This document shows positions 21,873 to 32,415 of a stretch of 64,000 nt of DNA, piece by piece; the stretch's first letter is position 1, and each line of letters starts with the position of its first letter. The DNA comes from Thinopyrum elongatum (lineage: Eukaryota; Streptophyta; Magnoliopsida; Poales; Poaceae): NCBI GenBank assembly GCA_011799875.1, contig CM022303.1:193427700-193491699 (forward strand), read 5' to 3'. Below the pieces are notes generated by a model. It searched no databases and was not told the origin of the DNA. It saw nothing but the letters and a program-made list of their open reading frames with translations. The position numbers and the translations under genes are program-made.

Positions 21873-23560
21873 TGATACGTCTCCAACGTATCTATAATTT
21901 ATGAAGTATTCATGTCATGTTTACAACAATTTTATATGGTTTTGGTATGATTTGCATGGAACTAACCCGGACTGACGCTGTTTTCAGCAGAACTACCGTG
22001 GTGTTGTCTTTTATGCAGAAATAAAATTTCTCCAAATGCAACGAAACTTTTTGATGATTTTTTTTGGAACAAAAGAGGCTCTAGAAGTTTCATGGGAGGA
22101 CCAGAAGGTGAAGGAGGTGAGCACAACCCACCAGGGTATTCTAAAAAAAAAACCACTAGGGTGCGCATGGGCACTTGCCTGTGTGCAGGTGGTTGTGGTC
22201 ACCTCGAGGCCCATCTTCGCGTGAAACCGACGCCAAAAAATCCTATAAATACATACACCCCCAGAAATAACCCTAGATCAGAAGTTCCACCACCGCAAGC
22301 CTCTGTAGCCACGAAAAACCAATCTAGACCCCATTCCGGCAACCTGCCGGAGGGGGAAATCATCACCGGTGGCCATCTTCATCATCCCGGCGGCCACCAT
22401 GATGAGGAGGGAGTAGTCCACCCTCGGGGCTGAGGGTTTGTACCAGTAGCTATGTGTTTAATCTCTCTCTCTCTCGTGTTCTTGAGTTGGCACGATCTTG
22501 ATGTATCGCGAGCTTTGTTAACATAGTTGGATCATATGGTGTTTTCCCCTCTCTATCTTGTTGTGATGAATTGAGTTTTCCCTTTGAGATTTGGTTCTTA
22601 TCGGATTGAATACTTTTATGGATTTGAGAACACTTGATGTATGTCTTGCTATGAATACCCATGGTGACAATGGGGTATCATATTGATTCACTTGATATGT
22701 GTTTTGGCACTCAACTCGTGGATTCCCGAGGTGACATTGGGGTAATCTATGCATAGGGGTTGATGCATGTTCTCGTGTTTGTTTCTCGGTAGAAATCTTG
22801 GGGCACTCTTTGAAGTTATTTGTGTTGGATTGAGTATTATGAATCTGATTTTTTTATGCGTATCGTATAATCAACTCATGGATACTCGCGGTTACATTGG
22901 AGTATCTAGGTAACATTAGAGTTGGTTGATGTGTATCATATGGTGTTATTTTAGTATGAACTCTTGGATAGATCGATCGGAAAAGATAACTTGGTGTTAT
23001 TTGAGTACAAACTCGTGGATAGATCGATCGGAAAGGGTAACTTTGAGGTGGTTTCATATCCTACAAACAATTTCTTCTTATGTTCTCCGCTAGATAAGAA
23101 CTTTGGAGTGATTCTTCATCGCACGTTGAGGATGGTTATATGATCCAATTATATTAGCATTGTTGAGAGATTGCACTAGCGAAAGTACGGACCGTAGGCC
23201 TCATTTTTAAGCATTGCAATACTGTTTGTGCTCCGTTTTATCAATTGCTACCTTGCTGTTTTTTATTGTTCCTATTACAAAAATCAATATCTACTATCAT
23301 TACTACGCTTTTATTACCATCTCTTCGCCGAACTAGTGCACCTATACAAATTACCATTGTATTTGGTGTGTTGGGGACACAAGAGACTCTTTATTATTTG
23401 GTTGCAGGGTTGTTTGAGAGAGACCATCTTCATCCTATGCCTCCCATCAATTGATAAACCTTAGGTCATCCACTTGAGGGAAAATTGCTACTGTCCTACA
23501 AAACTCTACGCTTGGAGGCCCAACACGAGTCTACAAGAACAAGTTGTGTAGTAGACATCA
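21873..23560 (+). repeat. 5' LTR of copy A
   Basis: Starts TGATACGTCTCCAACGTATC and ends GTAGTAGACATCA. A TATA-like CTATAAATAC at 22243-22252 is the likely core promoter, followed by a (CT)n tract near 22463 which corresponds to the (GA)n tract of the minus-strand copies. Confidence 0.9.
22243..22252 (+). promoter_or_regulatory. LTR TATA box, copy A (5' LTR)
   Basis: CTATAAATAC preceded by a GC-rich stretch; the same block is present in the 3' LTR at 28297-28306. Inferred LTR promoter element. Confidence 0.5.
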
Positions 23561-23570
23561 AGCTCTTTTC

Positions 23571-23588
23571 TGGCGCCGTTACCAGGGA
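23571..23588 (+). promoter_or_regulatory. Primer-binding site, copy A
   Basis: TGGCGCCGTTACCAGGGA starts 10 bp after the LTR end, the position of a tRNA primer-binding site. The array leaders carry the same TGGCGCCGTTGCC core in two or three tandem copies, whereas copy A has only one. Confidence 0.65.
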
Positions 23589-23687
23589 GGAGAGTGCTTG
23601 AACGTATATCTTTAGATCTTGCAATTGAATCTCTTAGTTTCTTGTTTTATCACTAGTTTGGTCTATAAAAGAAAACTACAAAAAAAT

Positions 23688-24656
23688 ATGGAATTGAGGT
23701 GGCCTCATATTATTCGTCTTTATCATGTCTTTCTTGAAAATGATGGAAAGGAAAATTGTGCTCAATTGATAGAAGAAGAATTCAATAAAATATTTGGCAT
23801 AAAATCTTTGAATGATGAGCATGATTGCAATGTTGCTAGTATGAATTCTTTGAATATCCATGATGCTAATGATATGCCAAGCCATAAGCTTGGGGATGCT
23901 ATATTTTATGAAGATGATATTTTTGGTCCCCCAAGTTTTGATGAGATAATTTATTATGATGATAGCATGCCTCCTATTTATGATGATTATATTGATGCAA
24001 GTGGGTTTGGAAGAGTGTCAACTCTAGGTACTAGTGATCCCACTATTTTGGAGGGTGTTGAATCTTATTGTAATAATTATGAAAGTGGATTTGGAGAGGT
24101 CATGACTTTATTTATTGATGAATCCAGTACTTTGGAAGACGTTTCAATTGACTATGACAACAAAGTTGCTATCTATGATAATTATGGTGATGACATGTAT
24201 GCTATAAATAAAAATGATAACCATGAAACTTTTCATCATGATTTCAAGTTTCCCAATCAAGTATCTCATGATAGTTATTTTGTTGAGTTTGCTCCCACCA
24301 CTATTCATGAGAATAAATTTGCTTATGTGGAGAGTAATACAATTTTTATGCATGTGGATCATGAAAAGAATGATTTATGTGATAGATATATTGTTGAATT
24401 CATTCATGATGCTACTGAAAATTATTATGAGAGGGGAACATATGCTTTTACATATTGCAATAATATCAAGTTTCCTCTCTATGTGTTGAAAATTTTGAAG
24501 TTTTGCTTGTTTTGCCTTCCTATGCTAGTTGATTCTTGTTCCCATAATTTGTTTGCTCGCAAAATCCGTATGCATAGGAAGTGGGTTAGACTTAAATGTG
24601 CTAGTCATATGCTTCATGATGCTCTCTTTGTGTTTCAATTCTTATCTTTTATGTGA
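23688..24656 (+). CDS. Acidic, C-terminally hydrophobic protein of unknown function (copy A, long form)
   Basis: The ATG at 23688 aligns with the start of the array copies and gives 322 residues; an in-phase ATG at 23619 would add 23. The N-terminal two thirds are rich in Asp, Tyr and His, with repeated 'DDYIDASGFG'-like and 'SGFGEVMTLF' motifs. A 27-residue block between the two SGFG motifs is present here and absent from the array copies. The C-terminus has a hydrophobic segment ('FCLFCLPMLV') and a basic 'MHRKWVRLKCASHML' end. No known fold is recognised. The nucleotide motif AAGCTTGGGGATGC (23886-23899), identical to the polypurine tract of the element, lies inside this ORF. Confidence 0.6.
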   Translation: MELRWPHIIRLYHVFLENDGKENCAQLIEEEFNKIFGIKSLNDEHDCNVASMNSLNIHDANDMPSHKLGDAIFYEDDIFGPPSFDEIIYYDDSMPPIYDDYIDASGFGRVSTLGTSDPTILEGVESYCNNYESGFGEVMTLFIDESSTLEDVSIDYDNKVAIYDNYGDDMYAINKNDNHETFHHDFKFPNQVSHDSYFVEFAPTTIHENKFAYVESNTIFMHVDHEKNDLCDRYIVEFIHDATENYYERGTYAFTYCNNIKFPLYVLKILKFCLFCLPMLVDSCSHNLFARKIRMHRKWVRLKCASHMLHDALFVFQFLSFM

Positions 24657-25364
24657 GCATCATTGAAATCATCATGCCTAGCTAAAAAGGCATTAAAGAA
24701 AAGCGCTTGTTGGGAGACAACCCAACAGTTTTACCTACTGTTTTTGTGTTTTCACATTATTAGGCTACTGTAGTAATCATGTTTTATAGCTTTTGTTTCA
24801 ATAAAGTACCAAGTAAAGCCTTTGGGATAGTGTGGATGACAGTTGACTTGATTCTGTGCAAAAACAGAAACTTTTGCTTCCCGTACCAGAATTGTTTAAA
24901 TTCACTGGGGCGTCGAAAACCTCTGAATTTTTTATAGATGATTTCTCTACAAATTTCCTACGTTTTCCTAAATTTTCATATATTTGGAGTTACATAAGTA
25001 TGACCATAATTCAGATCTTTAAAGACTGTTCTGTTTTTGACAGATTCTGTTTGCAATGCATAGTTTGGTTGTTTTATAGTTTCTATGGCTTATATTGGTC
25101 AATATTAGTTGTAGAAATTGTAGGTTACAGTAGGCATTGTGGGACAACAATTATAAATCTTATGTTGACAGTACCAAAGTGAATGATTTGTCTTTATCAT
25201 ACTGACCCATCTCACGAAGTTGCGTTAAGTTTTGTGTGATTGAAGTTTTCAAGTTTTGGGTGAGATATTGATATGAGGAGAATAAGGAGCGACAAGACCC
25301 TAAGCTTGGGGATTCCCAAGGCACCCTAAGGTAATATTCAAGTAATATCCAAGCAACTAAGCTT

Positions 25365-25388
25365 GGGGATGCCCCGGAAGGCATCCCC
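25365..25388 (+). repeat. Perfect 9-bp stem hairpin at PPT-like motif
   Basis: GGGGATGCC, loop CCGGAA, then GGCATCCCC. It overlaps the AAGCTTGGGGATGC motif. Confidence 0.8.
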
Positions 25389-26045
25389 TCTTTCGTCTCC
25401 AACATTATCGGTAACCTTACTTGGGGCTATATTTTTATTCGTCACATGATATGTGTTTTGCTTGGACCGTCATTTTATTTTATTAGGATTTTCTTGCTGT
25501 TCGTTATAATAATGTTTTATATCTTTTACTTCAATAAAAATGTCAAGTATAGCCTTTGTCATGCTTATTTTGCAAGTCTATGTGTTGCTGTTTGAAAACA
25601 GAAAGTTGCACGCTAGTGCCTGAATTCTTGAGAAAAGTCATAATGTGATAAAATGTTGAATTTTTTTGCACAATAAGCTATGATAAATTTTATACAGTGT
25701 GGTATAGTTTAAGAATTTTTGGAGTTAGGGAAGTGTGAGTAAAATTGCACTCTTTACAGACTATCCTGTTTAGACAGAATGCTGTTATGTTTGCATTGTT
25801 TGCATATGTTTGCTTGTTTAATGATTCTATTTGAGGATAGGAGTATTAAATATGCAGAGGAATTTAGTACGCAATGTTAAATAATAATTTTAGTGATTTG
25901 TTACAGTAGAGAATGATAAGGTGTTGCATTGATTTATACTAACGTATCTCACGAGTTCTTGTTGAGTTTTGTGTGGATGAAGTTTTTAAGATTTAGGGAA
26001 ACCATGATACAAAAGGAATTAAGGAGACACAAAAGCTCAAGCTTG

Positions 26046-26064
26046 GGGATGCCCAAGGCATCCC
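26046..26064 (+). repeat. 8-bp stem, 3-nt loop hairpin at PPT-like motif
   Basis: GGGATGCC, loop CAA, GGCATCCC, immediately within AAGCTTGGGGATGCC. Confidence 0.8.
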
Positions 26065-26102
26065 AAGATAACACTTCAAGAAGTCTCAAGCATCTAAGCT
26101 TG

Positions 26103-26124
26103 GGGATGCCCTAGTAGGCATCCC
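26103..26124 (+). repeat. 8-bp stem, 6-nt loop hairpin at PPT-like motif
   Basis: GGGATGCC, loop CTAGTA, GGCATCCC, 57 bp after the previous hairpin. Confidence 0.8.
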
Positions 26125-26292
26125 ACCTTTCTTCATCAACAATTATCGGTTAGCCTAGGTTGAGCCTAAGTTTTGATTCCTCACATGATGTGTGCTATTC
26201 TTAGAATGTCATTTTATTTTGTTTTGCTTGATGTTTTAATAAAATACTTAGACCTAAAAAAAATTAAATGAGAGAGAGTCCTCACATAGCTA

Positions 26293-26395
26293 CTCCCTCC
26301 GTTCGGAATTACTTGTCTCGGAAATGGATGTATCTAGAACTAAAATACGTCTAGATACATCCATTTCTGCGACAAGTAATTCCGAACGGAGGGAG
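26293..26395. mobile_element. Stowaway MITE (Tc1/Mariner type), 103 bp
   Basis: Terminal inverted repeats CTCCCTCCGTTCGGAATTAC and its complement, flanked by TA on both sides (26291-26292 and 26396-26397). The internal arms are also almost fully inverted. The homologous places in the array internals (about 9210 and 14863) have the uninterrupted flank AGCTACCTATTTACTT, an empty site. Confidence 0.95.
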
Positions 26396-27937
26396 TACCT
26401 ATTTACTTAACTGCTCATTTGATCTTCACTCATATCTTTTTGGATTAGTTTGTCGAACACTCTCATGCTTCACTTATATTATTTTGAGAGTTGATAAAAG
26501 TGATGACAATTTGCACAAGCTATGAAATTGGTCCCAAAGTGATGAATGTTCAAGAGGATATAATAAAAACTTTCATGTAGATCACTGGATATGAAAAGTT
26601 TGATTCCTTGCAATAGTTTTGCGATATGGAGATAATAATATGTGAGTCATGTTGGTGAGTAATTATGCTTTAGTAAGAATATTGGTGTTAAGGTTTGTGA
26701 TTCCCTATGCAAGCACTAAAGTCAACAGTTATGCAATGAAATTACATCCTACTTGTGGTGCATTATTCGGTGTTAGTTATGTTTAATGCTCGTTTATGAT
26801 CGTTTTTGTTTCTTGGTTGGTCGCTTCTCAATCTATTTGCTAGCCTTCATTTGTACTAAGCGGGAATACTGCTTGTGCATCCAAACTCCTTAAACTAAGT
26901 TGTGCCAAATGAGTCCACCATACCTACCTATATGCGGTATTTCCGTGCCGTTCCAAGTAAATTTGTATGTGCCAACTCTAATTTTCAAAATAAATTTCCT
27001 TTTTGTGTGCCCGTACCGCTCATGAAGCGGCAGGGGGTGGCCAATGTTTTCCATGCTAGATGCATTATTCTCAAGATGAGTGTTTATTCACTTGTCATTG
27101 CACGAGAGTGTGGCAAAGGTATTAGGGATTCCCAGTCCCGAAATGCAAAAAAAAATTATGTTGTTCAATAATAAATTCCTTGGAAAGTGTTGGTATGGAG
27201 GGCACCCGTGGATACGGCTAGCCATGGATTGTGAAAGAATGGTGGAAAAAGGAATAAACTTTATTTTCTGTTTGGGAACCGCCAATGATGTATCTAGCAG
27301 GGAAAGTGTTGGGAATTCTCGGTCGTTTTCGTTGACGGGAAAAGTATGCCTCTCAAAATATTTTGTCTCTCAATTTAAGCTTTGAGCTCTGGCACCTCTA
27401 CAAATCTCTGCTTCCCTCTGCGAAGGGCCTATCTATTTACTTTATGCAATTTTTTTTTTATTTGAGTCTCCATTTTCACTTATAAAGCACCAACTAGGGA
27501 GCACTATTGTCATACTTGTGCATTGGATGTAGCTAATATTCGAGTGTGTTTCATGAATGGATCAATGATTGAGCATAATGGGCTAGGGATAGCTTTCTTT
27601 AGTATTGATATTTTGAAAGACATGGTTGCTTGTTGATATGCTTGAGTATTGATGTCTTGATGTCAAATTATAGACTATTGCTTTGAATCATTCAAGTCCA
27701 AATGTCCATGCTACAAAAGAAAGAGTATATGATGAATATGATAGGTAGCATTCCACAACAAAAATTCCGCTTTCAATTGCTACTTTATCATGATGAGTTT
27801 TACGAGAAAGAGTTGTTGTTATAATGCTAGGAAAAGTGATTGAAATTATCATTGATGAAACTTATGCACTATGCTAGCATTCACACTTCATAAATTATTT
27901 CTTTTATCATTCACGTACTCGAGGACGAGTATGAATT

Positions 27938-27951
27938 AAGCTTGGGGATGC
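27938..27951 (+). promoter_or_regulatory. Polypurine tract of copy A
   Basis: AAGCTTGGGGATGC directly precedes the 3' LTR (TGATACG at 27952), the expected site of plus-strand DNA priming. The same 14-mer, exact or with one change, recurs five more times upstream. Confidence 0.7.
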
Positions 27952-29570
27952 TGATACGTCTCCAACGTATCTATAATTTATGAAGTATTCATGCCATGTT
28001 TACAACAATTTTATATGGTTTTGGTATGATTTGCATGGAACTAACCCGGACTGGCGCTGTTTTCAGCAGAACTACCATGGTGTTGTTTTTTGTGCAGAAA
28101 TAAAAGTTCTCCAAATGCAACGAAACTTTTTGATGATTTTTTTGGAACAAAAGAGGCACTAGAAGTTTCGTGGGAGGACCAGAAGGTGAAGGAGGTGAGC
28201 ACAACCCACCAGGGCGCGCCTGGGCCCTTGCCCGTGTGCAGGTGGGTTGTGGTCACCTCGAGGCCAATCTTCGCGTGAAACCGACGCCAAAAAATCCTAT
28301 AAATACTGAAACCCTCAAAAATAACCCTAGATCAGAAGTTCCGCCGCCGCAAACCTCTGTAGCCACGAAAAACCAATCTAGACACCGTTCCGGCACCCTG
28401 CCGGAGGGGGAAATCATCACCGGTGGCCACCTTCATCATCCCGGCGACCACCATGATGAGGAGGGAGGAGTCCACCCTCGGGGCTGAGGGTTTATACCAG
28501 TAGCTATGTGTTTAATCTCTCTCTCTCTCTCTCGTGTTCTTGAGTTGGCACGATCTTGTTGTATCGCGAGCTTTGTTAATATAGTTGGATCATATGGTGT
28601 TTTCCGCTCTCTATGTTTTTGTGATGAATTGAGTTTCCCTTTGTGATGTATGTCTTGCTATGAATACCCGTGGTGACAATGGGGTATCATATTGATTCAC
28701 TTGATATGTGTTTTGGCACTCAACTCACGGATTCCCAAGGTGACATTAGGGTAATCTATGCATAGGGGTTGATGCACGTTCTTGTCTTTGTTTCTCCGGT
28801 AGAAATCTTGGGGCACTCTTTGAAGTTCTTTGTGTTAGATTGAGTATTATGAATCTGAATTTTATTGATGCATATCGTATAATCAACTCACACATACTCG
28901 CGGTGACATTGGAGTATCTAGGTGACATTAGAGTTGGTTGATGTGTATCATATGGTGCTATTTTAGTACGAACTCTTGGATAGATTGATCGGAAAGGATA
29001 ACTTGGTGTTATAGTACAAACTCTTGGATAGATCGATCGGAAAGGGTAACTTTGAGGTGGTTTCGTACCCTACAAACAATTTCTTCTTATGTTCTCCGCT
29101 AGATAAGAACTTTGGAGTGATTCTTCATCGCACATTGAGGGATGGTTATATGATCCAATTATATTAGCATTGTTGAGAGATTGCACTAGCGAGAGTACAG
29201 ACCCTAGGCCTCATTTTCAAGCATTGCAATACCGTTTGTGGTCCGTTTTATCAATTGCTACCTTGCTGTTTTTTATTGTTCCTATTACAAAAATCAATAT
29301 CTACTAGCATTACTACGCTTTTATTACCATATCTTCGCCGAACTAGTGCACCTATACAAATTACCATTGTATTTGGTGTGCTGGGGACACAAAAGAATCT
29401 TTGTTATTTGGTTGCAGGGTTGTTTGTGAGAGACCATCTTCATCCTATGCCTCCCATGGATTGATAAACCTTAGGTCATCCACTTGAGGGAAAATCGCTA
29501 CTGTCCTACAAAACTCTGCGCTTGGAGGCCCAACACGAGCCTACAAGAATAAGTTGTGTAGTAGACATCT
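27952..29570 (+). repeat. 3' LTR of copy A
   Basis: 1,619 bp, starts TGATACGTCTCC, ends GACATCT. It differs from the 5' LTR by substitutions and several small deletions (for example around 28625 and 29010), so the insertion is not recent. Confidence 0.9.
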
Positions 29571-29575
29571 GACAT

Positions 29576-29817
29576 TTCCTAACGTTTAGCAATATTACCT
29601 ATTCTTTGACATTCATCACAAGATAAAACAAACTTACGTGCACCCTTGAAGAGAGCATGCCAATAAAAACCGGATTGTAATACCTTATGTGTGGTTCTAT
29701 CTCCAGCATGGTGCCCTCCGTATGCCTCGGAGTGACACTTCCATAGGATTTGTTCCTGTTCATGCTCAGGTACACAACATCTAATAACACCATCTACTCC
29801 TTCTTTATATAAATGTG
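29576..29817 (-). pseudogene. Integrase zinc-binding (H2C2) N-terminal domain of the host Gypsy element
   Basis: The minus-strand frame reads 'HSEAYGGHHAGDRTTHKVLQ', then 'GFYWHALF' and 'LSCDECQRIGNI', the HHCC zinc-binding fold that precedes the rve core. It joins the core at 21867 once the element at 21873-29570 is removed. Upstream the frame is cut at 29817/29818 by an LTR, so RT and RNase H of this element are not in the window. Confidence 0.85.
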
Positions 29818-30687
29818 TGTCGGTGTGGAGCCGGCGATCTATGGGGCAATGCTGCCCCTTTCCTGGTTTGGCAGGGGGTGCACTCAACGCAAAGAGAAAG
29901 AACGGCGAGGGACGTAGTGGTTTTTACCCAGGTTCGGGCCGCTAAGAAGCGTAAAACCCTACTCCTGCTTTGGTGTATTGGATGTGTGTACACAAAGGTA
30001 CACGGAGCGCTCTCCCCCGGCAAGGTGCGAGGAGAGGGCAGCGGCACGGGTACGTATGCTTGGGGTCACAGTGGGTTCAAACCCTTGTAAAGGTTGCCCT
30101 GGCCCTCCTTTTATAGCTCAAGGGGTTACCATAGTGGCAAAAGGGTCATTACAGGGTGATTAGATAGGAACATAACTATCATACCTAACTCTGCTAGTTA
30201 GGACAAAAATGCATTAAATGCATCGCTAGGTGTCGCGAGGAGGAGGAGCCCCGACAAGGTTGCCGCACCGCTTACTCATCTACCTCCTATCATCTTGACA
30301 TGCCATTAGGATGGGTGTCAATACAGGTAATTTTCCTTCTGGCGAGCCGACATGCGTACGCGAGCTCCACCGCACCGCCTGCGGGCTCGATACCTCACCG
30401 AACAGCTAGCAGCTGGCTGGTGAGGTGGAGCGCTGGTGGTTGACGGGGATCTGCTTGCCGCAGGGCTTGCCGGGCCTTCGTCTTGCCGGCTCGAGCTTGC
30501 CGGTGAGAGATACTTCTAGTGCTTCTTCTTACAGTTTGTCTTGGTCTTCTTGATGCGCTCTTTGATCTCATGAAGAGCTGCTTCTTGATCTTGAGCCGGT
30601 CCCCGTCAAGGCCCCCTTGCCAGGGATGTTGCCACCGTCCGTGCATAAGTCTGGGCCACTAAGAGCCCCGTTCTTAGTGCACCGACA
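29818..30687 (-). repeat. 870-bp LTR of a Tat-lineage Gypsy element
   Basis: Ends TGTCGGTG (29818) and CACCGACA (30687) are perfect inverted repeats. Read on the minus strand, the purine-rich AGGGGCTCC just outside 30687 fits a polypurine tract, so this is the 3' LTR of a minus-strand element whose internal region lies to the right. It interrupts the host integrase. ATGTG (29813-29817) is the candidate target duplication, but the partner would be at the other end of the element, which is not seen. Confidence 0.7.
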
Positions 30688-30994
30688 GGAGCCCCTGGGC
30701 CTGGGCCATACGCGCATCCGAGGCGTCGTTGGTCTAGGCCCAAAAACATGCACAGACACACGTGGCAGAGAACAACTGCCATAATCCTCTGCTATAATCC
30801 GTAATCATGACGGTTTCCGCTGACGCACGTCCAATCCGCGCATTAAACGCGGGGCGTGGGAATGTGGGTCGCTGCTGCAGTTACCCGTTATGGTGCGCCT
30901 GTGAGGGGCGCGGCTAGGGAGGGCAGTGAAGAGCCAGCCCCCTCGTGTATTCCCCATAAAAAGGTAACCGCGAAAGGGCGCTGCTCATTCACTC
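30688..30994. other. Internal spacer between LTR and antisense ORF
   Basis: GC-rich non-coding sequence. A TATA-like CATAAAAAGG at 30955-30964 lies about 150 bp before the ATG at 31112 of the antisense ORF and could be its promoter. Confidence 0.4.
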
Positions 30995-31111
30995 TTGTTC
31001 CCCCCTACGCTTATTTCCTCCTCTCGCCAGAAAACCGCATCTGCTACCGCCGCCGCCGTCGATCCACCTCGACCCCAGGCCCTGTCGCCCTCCCCATTCT
31101 CCGAGCCCTCA

Positions 31112-32400
31112 ATGGCACCGGAGGCAGCTGCTCTGAAGGGGAAGAAAGCGGCCAAACTGCTTGACCCTAGGGCAGAGAAGAAGAGGCAGGAGTTGGAGGT
31201 GTTGGAGAGGCGGAGGCAGGAGAATAGCATCTTCTCGCCGGCGACACTGTCTGCTGACACTCTAATTGAGAGGTATGCATACATGTGGGGGAGGGAGACA
31301 GGGGATCATGGAGCCCCCAAAGTTCTCCCCAATGGCCCCAAGACGCCATCAGATTCTTCTCCTTTATTCTATGCAACTTCTACTGTGGCTTGTTGCCCCC
31401 ATATTCGGATTTCTTTTACGAGATGATGGCCACCTTCGGGTTCCGGTTGCTAGATTTCAGCCCCAACTCTATGACATGCATGGCTGCCTTTGCTCATTTC
31501 TGCAAGAATTTTGTCGGGGTCATGCCCATTGTGGATTTGTTTCACCATTTCTTCGTCCCTCGGGTTGAGAACAAATCGCTGTCTGGGAGCGTGACATTGT
31601 TTCCGAGGGGGAGAAAGGACCAGAAAGATTATATCCCTGGGAAGCTCCACGGCAAGTGGGAAGAGTGGAGGGGGACCTGGTGTTGGATCCAGGAGAAAGA
31701 CTTCTCGGCGTTCTGCTTGCCGCAGACAGAAAGAATCGAACGCAATGAGGACTAGAAAAAGTTTGGCACTACTGAGAATAAACTCCGTCCAGCCTTGAAC
31801 ATGATTTCTCGCCTGAAAGATGCCGGTCTGACCATAGAGATGGTTGGAGCTGACTTCCTACGGTGCTACATCGCTCCCCTGCAATAGAGGGACAGGCCCG
31901 CTTGGGAGTACTAGAATGCCGCTGACAGGATGTGGTTGCATCCTAGATGTGGCAACAACTTGACGGTGATGGGACACACCTGGCTCTGTCAGCAGTTGTT
32001 CCGGAAACTCGGGATGTTCCACTTGCCGGCCACGGTCGTGCTGCTGCAGCTCAACTCGGAGAGGAGCGCCATCTTGGTGTGGATGCCTAAGTGCTCCACC
32101 AAGGGGGTCAAGGTAAGCTGGAAATTGCCCAAGCTGAGAGATGAAGCAAAATGGGCCTCTGAATTGATGGAGGTGGCCGAGCGAGAAGAGACCGATCTCG
32201 TCAAGGCCACCACGGCGGAGGAGGAAGCATACATCGGTAGCAGGGTCGCAGAGGCCCGGAGGCTAGAAGCTGCAAGCACTCTAGGCGCTGCTAGGGGCAC
32301 TTAGGATGATGATTACGAAGAAGAAGAAGAAGAAGAAGAAGAAGAAGAAGAAGAAGAAGAAGAAGAAGAAGAAGAAGAAGAAGAAGAAGAAGAAGATGAT
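31112..32400 (+). pseudogene. Antisense ORF of a Tat-lineage Gypsy ('putative gypsy type transposon', PF04195-like), decayed
   Basis: The plus-strand frame begins at 31112 ('MAPEAAALKGKKAAKLLDPR'), changes phase at about 31360, and continues with 'FFYEMMATFGFRLLDFSPNS', 'FFVPRVENKSLSGSV', 'KDYIPGKLHGKWEEWRG' and 'CLPQTERIERNED'. In-frame stops follow at 31753, 31885, 31912 and 32302. The tail becomes poly-Glu encoded by a (GAA)n tract. This domain is known from the extra ORF that RIRE2/Grande-type (Tat) elements carry in antisense orientation between pol and the 3' LTR; here it is on the strand opposite to the LTR at 29818-30687, as expected. Function in the family is not established. Another Gypsy LTR cuts it at 32416. 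Confidence 0.7.
32317..32395 (+). repeat. (GAA)26 trinucleotide microsatellite
   Basis: About 79 bp of uninterrupted GAA, in frame with the acidic tail of the antisense ORF and followed by GAT-rich codons. The Leu-rich frame on the other strand is a by-product. Confidence 0.95.
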
Positions 32401-32415
32401 GATGGTGATGAGGAA

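Larger units (their letters stand above)
24657..27937 (+). other. Long non-coding internal region of copy A with PPT-like hairpins
   Basis: No protein-coding frame of note. Four AAGCTTGGGGAT(G/T)C motifs lie at 25302, 25359, 26039 and 26096. Three of them are followed at once by the reverse complement, giving stems GGGGATGCC/GGCATCCCC (25365-25388) and GGGATGCC/GGCATCCC (26046-26064, 26103-26124). A Stowaway MITE sits at 26293-26395. The order of conserved blocks matches the array internals reversed. Confidence 0.75.
21868..29575 (+). mobile_element. Complete non-autonomous Gypsy element (copy A) with target-site duplication
   Basis: The element spans 21873-29570 (7,698 bp). It has a 1,688-bp 5' LTR, a 4,391-bp internal region and a 1,619-bp 3' LTR. 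Flanking 5-mers are GGCAT (21868-21872) and GACAT (29571-29575), a duplication with one mismatch. The insertion splits the integrase gene of the host element. The 3' LTR ends ..GACATCT instead of CA, a point change at the very end. Coding capacity is limited to one unknown ORF, so it must have moved with enzymes supplied by an autonomous relative. Confidence 0.9.

Noticed and set aside
29818..30687. Reading the 870-bp LTR as a solo LTR
   Set aside because: The flanking 5-mers (ATGTG and GGAGC) do not match, and a purine tract plus an antisense ORF of the same lineage lie on the right, so it is the 3' LTR of a partial element.
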